From Distichodus sexfasciatus (Eukaryota > Chordata > Actinopteri > Characiformes > Distichodontidae): 64,000 nucleotides of DNA. The DNA lies in assembly GCA_032718565.1 (NCBI GenBank), contig JAVGVS010000298.1, positions 315,241-379,240 on the forward strand, in the 5' to 3' direction. The notes below the pieces were generated by a model. That model was not told the DNA's origin. It worked only from the letters and a program-made list of their open reading frames with translations, and did no database searches. Of the stretch, positions 1-11,862 are shown one piece after another; position 1 is the stretch's first letter; the number at the start of each line of letters is the position of its first letter. The position numbers and the translations under genes are program-made.

Positions 1-2021
1 TTCATCTTTCGCCCCGCCCTTCAAAACAAACGTTTATACACACTGAATATTTTTCTGATTTCTTGCAAAATCAGGTGTCTCTCAACCAAGTATGTAGGTT
101 TGCTTTTGAAATTAACTTGACGATACATCACACGATATCAAATATACTAACTATTTTATGATTTTAATTACTTACAAAGCTATGTTCAAAAACTGACAGT
201 TTAAAATCCATTCTGAATACAATGATATGTTAATTCATGATTTATGCAATGTTAAAGGTAACTGTTAACAGATAAAGAGGCAGTTTAATAAACTTCCTTA
301 TCATGACTACAGTAATATTGCAACTCTACATATCTTTCATACATACAACATACAAATAATGAAGGGAGAGAACTGAACCGGTGTTGTAGTGCACATCAGC
401 CAAGTAACATTAATACAGTAGCATAAAGTCGTTCTCATTTTCTTAATAGAACCAAACTGCTGACTGCATCAATATTTTACATAGAAATTCGGTCTATTTT
501 GTCTTTGGCACAACCAAAAGTAGCCATCGTCACACTGGCGATGTTTGTTTGGGAGGGGGCGCTCACAATAACAGAAAACGAGTCATATCTTTTCTAATCT
601 TTCTGGCAATATTCTTATAGATAAGAAACAAGTTTAAATTCTTTATTGAATATATCTTACCGCTTGATGGCAGCAGGATGCCTCTTTTTGCCCGATTTTT
701 CGTCTGGCATTTGTTCAGACGGTCTGTTTTAGGTCCTTCGACGAGTTCCTAGTCCACGTCAAGCAGGATTTGGGGCGATCATGATAGCAGAGGAATGAAA
801 ACATCAGCTTTAAACAGACACAAACCTAATATCCAGAGGACTGAAGAGCTTGTTATCGAAATGTCAGACATAAATCTGTATTGTCGTCCTTAAAACAACG
901 TAGACGCTACAGGTTTGTACTCAAAACACACATTTCCCGGAGCCTTTAGCTCAGTTTCTATGCGCTCAGGCTTAAAACGCTCTCGATAAAACCAGTTTAT
1001 GTCCAACGTCGAATGTTTTCCTAACGTGATCCGGAACATTTATTCCAGTGATTGCAATTGAAATAGGTTAATTTCTCAATTAAGGCTATTTTAAATGATT
1101 AGTCATTGCTCTCTGTTAGCAGTTGCAACAAGCCAGTCTGAAAATGTTGTGATTTCGCTTTAGCTTAGGAATAATGCTTCTTTGTCGATGTAATTCTTGT
1201 TCAACATTTCTATGCTGATTGTTGCAAGCTTGACGCTAACCTAAACCAATTTGTCTTTTGATATCTGATGTATAAGTGTCCAGGTTATCTAGCTATTAAG
1301 CTAGCTAAATAAAGTGCAGCTAAAAGGGAGGATTTCTTAATGAAGCCAACAAGCATTATAGTTTCTAGACAAGCCTTCTATTTTAAATGAGTAGTGAGTA
1401 AATGTTTAGTTTCACCGTTTTCAGAAATGTTCTAGAATAAAGTTCAAGGAATGTTGATTAAAAGTTAATTGTGTGTATATATATGTATTGGACCTATTCA
1501 AGTAGTTTTAGTTTCAAAATTCTATGATATATGTATTTATATAGCGTTTATATAGTATTGTTCCTATCCCAAAGTGCTTTAACGTTAAGAATACATCAGG
1601 ATAAAATTAGCAAAGCTGCTGGAGAATTAGCAGTTGGAATGTAAGATGACGATAATATTAAACAGTGAAGTAATTTACAAATTATGAACAACCAAAACTA
1701 AAACAAAAAGATTTTTTAAAAAATGGGTAAAATAAATGACAAATGAAACATAGTAAAAACCAGGGTAAAGAGACTCTTTTTAAAACAAAATAATCTGCTT
1801 CTAAATAGATTAATGTTTAGTTGTTTTTTAAAAGGTCACTGCAGATGTTTTATTACCATCATAGTATTTTGTTGACTGAATGATGGTCATTAAAAGTAAC
1901 TTTGTTTTTTGAGTGTAGCCAAATACTGACTAAGATGGTTAGAAGAAATCATGCCTCCAAGCATTGTTAGTGAATTACAACTTCATATCTGCAACCCTAA
2001 CAATGTGTTTGATCTTAATAG
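1..2021. other. Upstream region of golga5, no certain gene
   Basis: AT-rich sequence without a convincing long reading frame. The non-coding first exon and promoter of golga5 should lie here, but no TATA box or clear CpG island fixes the start site. The coding exon downstream opens after an acceptor AG at 2020-2021, so at least one upstream exon is expected. A possible short exon on the minus strand is listed separately. Confidence 0.5.
661..710 (-). CDS. Possible first coding exon of an unidentified divergent gene
   Basis: On the minus strand an ATG at 710-708 opens a short frame reading MPDEKSGKKRHPAAIK, which runs into a splice-donor-like GTAAGA at 660-655. A basic start followed by a good donor is what the first exon of a gene divergent from golga5 would look like, with a shared promoter further right. 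I do not recognise the protein and no second exon lies in the window, so this may be chance. Confidence 0.2.
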
Positions 2022-2029
2022 ATCCCAGG

Positions 2030-4672
2030 ATGTCTTGGTTAACCGACCTGGCCGGCCGTGCCGAGAATTTCTTGAATAAAGTAGACCAGGGTGCAGCCAG
2101 CGCTCTGACCAAACACTCCGGTCGAAAATCCTCCCTGACTTCTTATAACTTGGCCGAGACTGTGGGATCTTCAGAGCAGAGATCGACGGGGTACGAGTCA
2201 CCTTATGAGTCTCAGCATGGCGACAAGAGCTTTTCCTCCAGCCACGAGAAGCCAGCCTTCATCTCCACCGCCGCTGGGAACGTAAAAAAAGCCAAAGCTA
2301 CTGTGTTGGCTTTACCTGCCAATCTTCTGTCGCCACCCATCTGGGCTCCGCGTCCTCAGGCAGCGGCGCTGCTGTTAAAGTCTCCTCTAGTTTCGTCAGG
2401 CCCAAGAAACCGGAAGTGGAACACGATCTTCTGTTTGATTTTCTGAACAGCTCAGAGCCGCCGACCAGCGAGAGGAGGGAGTTTCGGAGAGAGCTGGTGT
2501 CCAGGGTGGGGGGTTCGGGTGAAGGGGTGGCTCAGGGGCAAGGTTCAGGGATGGAATTCAGTGTGCTGTTGCCCCTCAGGCATCACTTCCTGCCCCGGAC
2601 ACCTCTCCACCTCCTTCAACAACAACAACAACAACAACAGGGGGACTGTCCCGGAATTCTAGTGTGAGCTCTCTCGCTGCCAGTACGCACAGCGTCAAGA
2701 CGGAGGACGGATCCAGCCGAGACCTTAGTCAAGGTAATCAACACAATGATGTAAATTACACCGCTCTCTCTATATACAGTATGGATTTTCTTGGTGTTTA
2801 CCTTTTCATATTTCTTTTACATTTATCTATTAAACTCATGGGTCATGTTGTACTTGTATAACTCTGTATGCGTCAAATAATAAAAGATCTTGAATCTTGA
2901 ACCAGGAGACGGTGCGGAGCGTGATGCTTTAGGGCTGGCCCCTCCTGACCCCCAGGGGGTGCCGGGAGGCTCACTACAAAGCGAGAGCCGGGTTGGACAG
3001 GTGCGTGTCCAGCCTGCTGCTGGAAAAACTAGCTTCACGAAAGAGTGAAGTGATGTCTCTCAACCAGAGAGATGGCATCTCTCGTACAGAGAGCGAAGGA
3101 CGCGCAAGAGGGTGAGGAGGAGATTATTATGACGGTTATTATGCATAAGCTTTAAAAATTTTCTGTGACTAAAAAACTCATTTTACTCTGACATGCTGCT
3201 GACAAATGATATTGTACTTTCCATGATCAGGAAAATAAAATAACAGTTTGTTGTGTAGCAGTAACATTGTGTCTTATTGTTTAAACTTCAGGTCAGGGTT
3301 CTCAAATCTAAATACTTGTCTTAATGGCCCGCTGAGTTAATTCACTACCATCATTGAAGCTTGAGATTTGTTACACTGGTAAAAAATTTTTGATTGAGCC
3401 TCAGCAACAGTTTGGCTTCATTTATGTGCGCCCATAAAGCTTTTTGCATCTGACACTGCAAATGCTTGGTGTTGCCATTACTAATAGATAGTCACTTATT
3501 CACTTTTACACGTCACTTCTGCTCCTGCAGAGCTGTCTGTGCTCTCGGTGCCCTGCTGAAAAAGTGGAACACGGAGTAGCCTCACGATTGCCTTCGTCCG
3601 GGGACTGAGGATGCAGCTGATGACCCTTACAGAGGCCCTATTCAGCAAAGACGCCTATTGGCCGTGGCTGAAGGTGCGATTGACGGCGAGATCAGTTACT
3701 GAAGGCCCGGAGCTGTGCCCTGGAGGAGGCCCAGAATGAGAGGACTAGGTAAAGCCAGGCCACAGAGGATTATGGCTGTAAGTTAGTAAGTAATTGAAAA
3801 TTAAGTAATTAATCAGTGAAGACCTCCACGTCTGATCGATCAACAATTACTTTATGTCAGTACTACAAAGACATGATCACACAAGCGTTCAGACTTCAAC
3901 CAGTACGATATCGATTTGCCTGAGAATGCAAAAAATTAGTAAATTCTAATTATTAATCTTCAAGATATTCTATATGCTATTTTAAAATAAAATGTCCCGT
4001 GCTGCTGTGTTTGGCTCTCAGGATCCTGCAGGACCACAGTGAGGGGAAACAGTTTGCATTCCAGGCTCTGCAGACGCTGCAAGACCGGCTGAGAGAGGCT
4101 GAAACCAAGGCTGGAAGAGATATATAATGCTATGACAGATGCAGGTCAATAGATACACAATCACGTAGATGTAGTATATATTCAAGCAGGTTATTCATCC
4201 CTCACTACTGCTCGGGACAAAGGGGTTGAATAGCCAGGTTTTTCTTTCCATTTTTACTCAGACTGAGTCGCTATGCTATTATGTTGCCGAGGCGGAGCGG
4301 CAAGCGCTGGCCGAGTCGCTGACGGCTGCCGAGCGCCGGATGATGGAGGAGAAGCACAAAGCGGAGGAACTTCAGCAGCAGGCCAAAAGCGCTAGAACCG
4401 CCGCCGACTACGCCAAACAAGAGTTGCACGACTACAAGAGCAAGGCTTCTCGCATCCTACAGGTCAGTGCTCTCTGACAGTGTTATTAGTTATATGAGCA
4501 GTATTAAGATATATATGAAATATGGACAGTATACTGTAATGAAGTTCTCTCCCAGAAATGAGTCAAAAATTAGTTATAGGCCAAAATGAGTCCAGATTGC
4601 CTAAAAATGGCCAAAACCTCAATATTTCTTGATTTTCAATTAATCAGAAAATATTTTTTCCATTTGATAAAA

Positions 4673-4740
<68 letters not shown>

Positions 4741-7700
4741 AAAGAAGAATAGAAACAGACAGTTTGGTTTAATAAAAAATATTTTTTTTCTTTTCATCCG
4801 ACTAATATTTGATTAATTGTAAAAATAATCAGTAGACTAATTGATTACAAAAATAATGATGAGTTGCAGCCCAATTTGTAACCTCAAATCGTGTTTCAGG
4901 TCATGAGGAAAATTCTCAAGTTCCATGACATGCACAGTGTATAAATAAGAAACAGACAGAAAAATATGACTTCCCCATAGAGGATATTATATAAAATAAG
5001 CCAAATGTGCAAATACTGCATTATATGTAATATTGCTTACTGTACAATTGTAAAAAAAATATATATATATGTTTATATAATACGTAATATTTAGCTCAAT
5101 TCATTTGGTATTATTAGTATTTCTCTCAATATTTACTAAGCATTTAAACTGATATTAAAAATGTAAATAGTAAATGTATAGAAGCTATATATTTTAATGT
5201 AAAAATTAAATAGTGGAAGTCAAAAGGATTTTAACCAAATGAAGAGAGAGGAGGACAGACTCAGTAACTAAGCACAGTTTAGCGTCCTAACAGCTTTGTG
5301 GAAAAAGCTGTTCCAGAGCCTACTGGTCCGGGACCTGCTGCTGTGGCAGCGTTCTGCTGATAGTAATGGACAGAAGAGATTGTGACCATGTGACTGGGAT
5401 GTTTGAACTATTTTTCCATTTCTTTAGACACATAAATATCCTGTAGTGATGGAAGCTCACCTCCAGTGATATAAACCTGTTATTAAACGGATATTTTCTT
5501 AGTACTGTTGCTGACTGGCATTAAAAGCAGATATCAAGCCATGAAGCTGTTGGGAGACGTTAAGCTGGTCAGTAGGACACGGTAACAGGAGAAAGTAATG
5601 AGCTTTATGGTGTTTGCAGTCCAAGGAGAAGCTGATCAGCAGCCTGAAGGAGGGCTCGGGGTTGGAGGTGATGGAAGGGGGAGCAGCAGCAGGAGTGGAG
5701 CTAGAGGAGCATGCACGAGAAGGAGCTCCAGAGGGAAGAAATCCAGAAGCTGCAGAGCCAAATACAGAGCCTCCGGACAGAAATACAGGTGTGAATACTG
5801 TTTGCATTAACGTCTTGATGTTGTTATGCCAACACTGCAAAACATTTCTTCCAAACCTTGTAATTATACTGAAACTGGGAATTTCTGAACAACGGTTAGG
5901 ATGATGTTTTGATCTCTGGCAGCGTTTAGGAACGCACACTAAACATGGCACAGTTATGGTTGCAGCCAAACTAACGTTACAACAAAGTAAATACCGTCAG
6001 AGCCATATCTTAACTTGGAAGTGAAGAGTGAAAGAGAGCTTTTGTCAGCACAGTGGCCCTGCGTAGCATGACTCAGTGCTGTCTTACAGGAGCTGGAGAG
6101 CCAGGCTATAGTAGAGGCTGAGAACTGGAGAGAGCAGCAGCATGAGCTGCAAGAACAACATGCACAACAAAATCAGAGCCAGCAAGAGGCAGAGGCAGAA
6201 CTGGAGCGTTGCAAACAGGTACTGTTTGTGTGTGTTCATCACATTATGATGTGATATTGATTTATTTAGACTTCCTGTCCAAAAAGTGACGTTACAATAA
6301 GTGTGACGTCTGATCGATGTTTTTATTTTGGATAAACGTTACGGCCTTGTTGATAATTGACTCATAACTTTTCTTTAATCTGTATTGTAATGTTGTATAT
6401 TGTCTGCGTTATGAGAATCCATATTATATTATTCATGTTCATGTGTTTGTCACACAGGAGCTGCAGTACGTGGAGGAGGAACAACATCGCGCCAAAATGA
6501 CACTGCAGAGTCGCATCAAAGACCGAGAGGACGAGATCCAGAAACTCAGAAACCAGGTGATTTTCACCTCTCCATCATCTTCCTCTTTCTATTCCTCCTC
6601 TCAACATCGCAAAAAATTAATACTCTCTACGTCTGTCCCCACCTCCTCCTCCTCTTCCTCCTCCAGCTGACCAATAAGTCTCTGAGCAGCAGTAGCCAGG
6701 CGGAGCTGGAAGGCCGTCTTCACCAACTGACCGAGACGCTGATCCAGAAACAGACCATGCTGGAGGCGCTGGGCACAGAGAAGAGCTCACTTATCTTCCA
6801 GTTAGAGCGACTCGAACAGCAGCTTAAGAGCGTCCAGGGAGGAGTCCAGAGCGGTGGCCCGCACATCAACATGTCCAACGTAGAGGGACCAGGTGAGAGC
6901 GTGATGGATAACAAATAAATATTTGTTTTGGGGACGAAAATTTGGAGCCATACTTAAGTTTAGAGATTTGAACAGGAACGTTGAGATGAGGTTTATACAT
7001 TATTTTGCAGTTTTAGGTTGGAAAAATTGAGGGTTAGGGACACACCAAGCTAAATCAGATATTTAGTCAGACACTGACTCAAATATTTATGAAGTTGGTT
7101 TGTGAACGTGTGATTTAACGTTAAATTTTTCATTCTTAATCAGTTTGTTAATGCCTAAAATGTTTACTGCTTGAGTAGCTGAACTGCTGATGTACCTGCA
7201 TTCTTTTTAAATTATAGATAATACTGTATATATACATAGGAAATGTGTACCAGGACTGAAAAATTGGGTAGTTGCATCTCTATTGACAGTAGAATTATAC
7301 TTTTATTACATATTATGACTTTGACTGTTTTATTCTGTGTTTTGTGAAAAGCTGCCAGACAGAGAAACACACCAGTTCTGTTTAGCGACCACGACAGTTC
7401 AGCGACTGGAGTTTATGGCAAAGTGCTCAAAGCCGCCAGTACAATAGATCGTTTTAGGTGAGTAGTCTATCATTCTGTTGATAGACCACAGCTGTCTGTT
7501 CTCCTAAATAAGTTAAGTTCTTTGAACCTCTGGTCAATATGTCATGGAATATTTCTGTCATTTTCTACAAAACAATATTTTATGCAATTTAAAAAATACA
7601 TTTTTCATGTCTGTGTGAAACACCAAACAGATTTGTTACTGAGAGCAATACAAAGCTAAATCTAGACTTAAAATAATGTGTTGATGTTAACGTGACTAAT

Positions 7701-8648
7701 TGTGACCCTCGACGGCGAAACCAGTCGCTTGTCGCAACGGAGGTTTTAGAAGTACAAAAACTAATCGCTATGTCGCCAGGATAAATTTTGGATTTTTTGT
7801 TTTTAGTGTTTTGAAACAGTGGAAGGTCTATACTGTAATTGTTGTGAATAATCGCTGAAAAACTTTACCTTTCCATCCTAAAACGTGACTTTCTTGAGGT
7901 GAGGAATTCAATTTAAAGAGAATGTTAAAGTTTTGCTTTGAATTCGGCCGCATTTCAGTATTTACAGTAAATCCACTCGTTGACCAGCGAGTCTCCCGAG
8001 TTCAGTTAACCTAACGCAGGTAGGCTATCCATGTGGCTGTGAATGCAGCGTAGGCTACCGTAAATGCAAACGTAGCTGCATCAAGACTAAGCGTGTTGTG
8101 AGTGCTACGGCGATAGTCAACTTCAAAGGCAGATTTCATGCTTCTCACTTGGCGGACAGAAGAAACCCACTTTTGAATGTTGATATCTCAGTCATATGTC
8201 GCCCCATCTATTCCATAGTAGGTATCATTTTGAAGCTTGATTTATGCCCTTTCATGAAAAACATCATAACTCAATTTTGGAAATTTGCCATGTTTATACT
8301 GTTTTAAGCTGCGGAGGGTCACAATTGTAACATTAATTTATCATGAAATCATTTTACAGTGTAGAGTTAGTTAGATTCTACTGAAGCTCTGTTTCTTGTT
8401 TACAGTATCCGCTTAGGAATTTTTCTCAGACGTTACCCTGTGGCCAGGGTCTTCGCGATTCTTTACATGGTGAGTTGCTGTTTAAACAAATTACAAACAC
8501 TGTCTGTTCCATTTGAAAATGCTTTTAAAAAATACTTGCATAAAAATACTTTAATATGTAGATCTGTGTGTGTTTCTGTTTAATTGTCCGTGTATAGGCA
8601 CTACTGCACCTCTGGGTCATGATCGTTCTGTTGACGTACACATCTTAG
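2030..8648 (+). CDS. golga5: golgin-84 (golgin subfamily A member 5), 12 coding exons, frame broken in the 5' exons
   Basis: Golgin-84 is a tail-anchored coiled-coil protein of the Golgi membrane that works as a tether and in ribbon assembly. Exons by splice signals: 2022-2733 (ATG 2030), 2906-3111, 3531-3748, 4022-4144, 4262-4462, 5620-5788, 6090-6218, 6458-6556, 6667-6892, 7352-7457, 8406-8469, 8598-8648. The start reads MSWLTDLAGRAENFLNKVDQ, the family N-terminus; the middle is coiled coil (SKEKLISSLKEGSG; LQSRIKDREDEIQKLRNQ); the end is SIRLGIFLRRYPVARV followed by the single membrane segment. Total is about 760 codons against 731 in human. The frame shifts near 2315, near 2550, several times in 2906-3748, near 4115, and by one extra base near 5710, where the exon is 169 instead of 168 bases. 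Exons from 6090 on are clean. The luminal tail stops at TYTS, about ten residues short of human. Identity is certain; whether the breaks are real or consensus errors is not. Confidence 0.92.
2616..2640 (+). repeat. ACA trinucleotide run in golga5 coding exon
   Basis: About eight ACA/CAA triplets. In one frame they give polyglutamine. In the frame that joins the downstream family sequence (SSVSSLAASTHSVKTEDGSS) they give polythreonine. The second reading is preferred, which implies a one-base frame break a little upstream. Confidence 0.75.
2838..2900 (+). mobile_element. Retrotransposon 3'-tail-like sequence in golga5 intron
   Basis: The string CATGTTGTACTTGTATAACT and the following AATAAAA and repeated TTGAATC/TTGAA motifs resemble the 3' tails of non-LTR elements common in fish genomes. 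It occupies nearly the whole short intron 2734-2905 and abuts the acceptor CCAG at 2902-2905, leaving a weak pyrimidine tract. Family not assigned. Confidence 0.4.
4679..4731. repeat. (TA)n microsatellite
   Basis: About 26 uninterrupted TA dinucleotides in a golga5 intron, followed by an A-rich stretch. Confidence 0.95.
4776..4878. mobile_element. hAT-like transposon remnant
   Basis: Sequence built of ATTAAT/ACTAATTGATTA motifs ending in GAGTTGCAGCCC resembles the ends of non-autonomous hAT elements widespread in teleosts. It lies in the golga5 intron 4463-5619. No matching opposite terminus was found, so the call is tentative. Confidence 0.3.
5240..5420. mobile_element. Interspersed repeat, unassigned
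   Basis: The stretch around AAAAAGCTGTTCCAGAGCCT and GTCCGGGACCTGCTGCTGTG resembles a dispersed sequence I associate with fish retroposons. It is inside the golga5 intron 4463-5619 with no usable frame or clear boundaries. Confidence 0.3.
7698..8326. mobile_element. Non-autonomous DNA transposon (MITE) in golga5 intron
   Basis: A 629-bp segment is bounded by inverted ends: AATTGTGACCCTC on the left and GAGGGTCACAATT on the right. There is no transposase frame inside. It sits wholly within the intron 7458-8405 on the same side of the gene as the membrane-anchor exons. The target-site duplication could not be fixed by eye, so the superfamily is open. Confidence 0.65.
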
Positions 8649-9501
8649 GTGCAATCTTCAATCACATCCTGATGGCAGATAGAAGACTATATTGAATTTA
8701 ATACATCTTTATTGAATGATGTGTATGTACAGAAAACTAAATACTCCACATGCTGACAGCAGCCGGCTGCAGGCTCAGATATGCATTTTGTCTGAATTGG
8801 AAACCCTCAAATGCATTGGTTTTACAGGGCAGTTTAATCTCTCTCTCTCTCTCTTTCTCTCAAATCAAGAAATGATTGTGTTATGAAAACAGGATCAACT
8901 GATGTATTTATACAGATTAAACGTTTGGCTTTTATTTAATGCTTCATTTCCCCCAGCATCTTAAACAGATTGTTTCACCTGGTTTTAATTATTATTTTTG
9001 CTACACTTCCATAAAAGTGTATTTCTTCACTCAGATCTTTTAATAAACATTAGCACTGGGAAACAAATGTCTATTTTTTGAAAGCATAAAAACTTTAAAG
9101 AAGCTTGGGAAAATATTTTTCCATGAATTCAAGTGTTCCTAGAAATATTTGAATTCTGACCCTCAATTTACTTAGAACTGTGGTGAACTATTTAATAATG
9201 GCCGTTGTGTTTGTTTTGTCATTTTATAATTTAGTAAATAATACAAACTTAACTCACTAAGCCAGATTAAAAATGGATAACGTAAAAACAAAGCTGGAAA
9301 ATGTGTGTTAAGGCTGTTCAACAATGTAACACAAGTTTAAAGTCCACTGTTTAAAACGACTGTAATAAGTATAAATACATCTGGCAAAGCATGTATTTTC
9401 GTAATTGCTGAAAATGTAACTGATAATTAAAATTTGCTGTCTTTTTGTATTAGGCTGATTGTCAGCTCAGTGTTTAAATAGGCTGCTTTTGAGAGCTGCT
9501 C
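8649..9501 (+). other. golga5 3' UTR and intergenic DNA up to the 5S cluster
   Basis: No coding potential. A candidate polyadenylation signal AATAAA lies at 9042-9047, giving a 3' UTR of about 400 bases. A CT-rich microsatellite is at 8838-8860. The rest is AT-rich up to the TTAAATA at 9474-9480 ahead of the first 5S copy. Confidence 0.5.
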
Positions 9502-9615
9502 GCTTACGGCCATATTTTACCTGAACACGCCCGGGATCTCGTCTGATCTGAAGCTACAGGTCGGGCCTGCACTTGGATGGAGACCGCCTGGGGGTCGGCC
9601 CAGGTGCTGTAAGCT
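9502..9615 (+). rRNA. 5S rRNA gene, degenerate, leftmost copy
   Basis: B-type GAACACG at position 23, yet the upstream 28 bases (TTAAATA, then GCTGCTTTTGAGAGCTGCTC) are of C type, so this is a chimera. The 5' part has ATATTTT for ACACTA, the box-A region is shortened to GCTACAGG, and the 3' part reads GGGGGTCGGCCCAGG. Probably not functional as written. Confidence 0.7.
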
Positions 9616-9805
9616 TTTGCACACCATTATCCTCCTACTTTTCTCTTTTTGGCATTTTGCAGGAGTAACGTTTGTGATTCCACTGCATGACAAGTCTATT
9701 TCAAAAAGTGTTTATTGAAAAAACACACTTAAACACAACTATTTTAACCGAAAGGTTGTGTGAAGAAAAAGTTGGTATGTGCTTTTTCAAAAGCAAAGTA
9801 GTGTA

Positions 9806-9838
9806 GAAGCACCTGGTATTCCCTGGTGGTCTCCCAAA
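9806..9838 (-). pseudogene. 5S rRNA 3'-end fragment
   Basis: About 33 bases matching the 3' quarter of a minus-strand 5S gene (AGCACCTGGTATTCCCTGGT). What follows is spacer, not gene body. Confidence 0.5.
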
Positions 9839-9926
9839 ATTGCTTTAAGCGCAGCTCACGGTGTAAATTACATGATAAGTTAATTATTTATCATTTTATT
9901 TTAGGTAAATGGGCAAAAGAGTGTAA

Positions 9927-10047
9927 AAGCTTACAGCACCTGGTATTCCCAGGCGGTCTCCCATCCAAGTACTAACCAGGCCCGACCCTGCTTTAGCTTC
10001 CGAGATCAGACGAGATCGGGCGTACACTGCAGTAGTGGGCTGCAAGC
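9927..10047 (-). rRNA. 5S rRNA gene in the left mirror arm
   Basis: Full length, 121 bases. The 3' two thirds match the consensus apart from one extra T in the GCTTAGCTTCC segment; the 5' end is altered (CGTACACTGCAGTAGTGGGC). It mirrors the + copy at 46869. Confidence 0.85.
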
Positions 10048-10527
10048 GATAGGGGCACTAAAAGCGTTTATTTCAAGCACTCAAACCGTATGCCAGACGC
10101 TCTATATGTGCAGTCAGTATTCACAAACCTGATTAAAAAACAACGCATCGTCGGGGTTGTTTGTGCTTCTATTTAGAACGATATGTTCTCTATGACTCAA
10201 GAAAAGTTTGGTGGAAAACAGGCAGATCTTTGCCACTACGGAGCGGAACTATTGGCTTGGAACCAGTGGTACACGGACACTTTTTACAAAGACACTTTGG
10301 CCAGACGAAACTTTGCCGTCCTTAACTCATATAATTGGGAAATATTATGATAAGAGAAATCTGAATTGAAAAATTGAAGATGTTTAATATAAAAAATGCA
10401 CGTGGTATTCCTACATACATCGCACTTTATTCTACAAGAAAACTCGTTGTGTTCTCTTGTAAATGATGCAAGAGGAGGGTAAAATGGTGCCATGGCTTTA
10501 AATAGTGCAGTTGTGGGAGCTGCTTCA

Positions 10528-10646
10528 GCTTATGGCCACACCACCCTGAGAACGCCTGATCTCGTCTGATCTCGGAAGCTAAGCAGGGTCGGCCCATGCC
10601 ATACTTGGATGGGAGACCGCCTGGGAATACCAGGTGCTGTAAGCTT
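10528..10646 (+). rRNA. 5S rRNA gene in the left mirror arm
   Basis: 119 bases, mostly consensus: intact box A (AGCTAAGCAGGGTCGG) and box C (GGATGGGAGACCGCCTGGG), TTTT after it and TTAAATA at -30. The stretch CCCATGCCATACTT replaces CCTGGTTAGTACTT. It mirrors 46254-46375. Confidence 0.88.
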
Positions 10647-11169
10647 TTACACACGGTTCTGAACCAATCATGTTCCTCTGAAATAATTTTCGTGAGCAAT
10701 TTGCACGCTTTAGGGCATTCTGTAATTTAGTTAAGCAGTGGGAATTAATAATTTTCACCAGCATGACTGATTTTAAACACGCAAATTGACTCACCACCCC
10801 TTTTCTTAGTCATTCTTGGAAGTCCCTGTAAAATGCAGATTACTCGGCTCATCGTACTAAAAAAGTAGGATTCATCATGATGAAACCTACACTATTTAGT
10901 AGGTTAGCGGGTTGGGACGCGAGCCAAGAAGACAAGTTTTCACCGCTCTGTTCCGGACGTGGATGTATGGATTTCAAACTCAGTCAAAGTTTTATCGCAA
11001 AACAAGGCTATTAAAGCAGAGAGGCTATATAAAAGGTTACAAATCACAGTGCTCCCTCTACGAATTGCCACAGAGAAAGCTTAATCGCTCAGTTGCATAT
11101 ATAGTTGAGAAGTAAAATGAAAATGGAAAACAAGTAAATGTGGGAAAAACAGTAGGTAATCGTGTGCAA

Positions 11170-11286
11170 AAGCTTACAGCACCTGGTATTCTAGGCGGTC
11201 TTCCTCATCCAAGTACTAACGAGTCTTACCCTGCTTTAGCTTCCGAGACTGAGACGGATTCTGCTGTTTCAGGTAGTGCTTACAGC
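11170..11286 (-). rRNA. 5S rRNA gene, degenerate
   Basis: 3' half recognisable with small errors (TATTCTAGGCGGTCTTCC); 5' half badly altered (GAGACTGAGACGGATTCTGC). It marks the inner boundary of the left mirror arm. Confidence 0.75.
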
Positions 11287-11769
11287 TAGTTAGAAAAGCA
11301 GGCTATTTAAGCTATACGGTAATGTTAACATTGACTTGCCGATATTTACAAAGTACAAAACTTCATGAAAGGTTTCTTGTTGGATAACTAATGGATGTAG
11401 GAATTCCAGATACAGTTCTGAATTAATTTATTCAAATTTGCATTCATTCAGATTTCTCCACCTACTGCCAAATTAAATTAAATGTTGCTAAATTAAAGTT
11501 AAAGGGACAAATGGTAAGGTTTCTAGCTAGCCAAAGTGTCTCTGTAAAAAGTCCAAATTCTGGTTCCAAGCGAATAGTTCCTTCCCGTGCTGGGAAAGCT
11601 CAGACCTACATGTTTTCTACTCAACTATTCTTGTTATTTATAACATTTTGTAAGAAACAGAAGCAGAAATAAAATGACACAGCACCTGTTCTTAATAAAC
11701 ATTTTACATATACCTATAAAGCAGTCTGCCATTCCAGCTGTTAAATAGCTTGTTGTTGTGGGGGAGTTC

Positions 11770-11862
11770 GCTTATTGCTCACGGCCAATACCATCTTGAG
11801 TTGCGCCCGATCCGGCCTGGATTCCTAGTTGTCACGGCCCAAATACTAGGTGCTGTAAGCTT
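11770..11862 (+). pseudogene. 5S rRNA pseudogene with internal loss
   Basis: Only about 93 bases: a recognisable CACGGCCAATACCATCTTGA start and TAGGTGCTGTAAGCTTT end. Box A and box C are missing, so the internal promoter is gone. Confidence 0.6.

Larger units (their letters stand above)
9841..11286. repeat. Left mirror arm of the 5S cluster
   Basis: This segment is the near reverse complement of 45595-47062. It contains a 5S gene (-) at 9927, a C-A spacer in inverted orientation, a 5S gene (+) at 10528, a diverged B-C spacer, and a 5S gene (-) at 11170. The spacer starting CGGTTCTGAACCAATCATGT occurs elsewhere in the window only as its inverse in the right arm. Confidence 0.85.

Noticed and set aside
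2416..2667. Polyglutamine protein encoded by the ACA run
   Set aside because: The glutamine frame soon ends and lacks golgin similarity downstream. The polythreonine frame continues into golga5 sequence.
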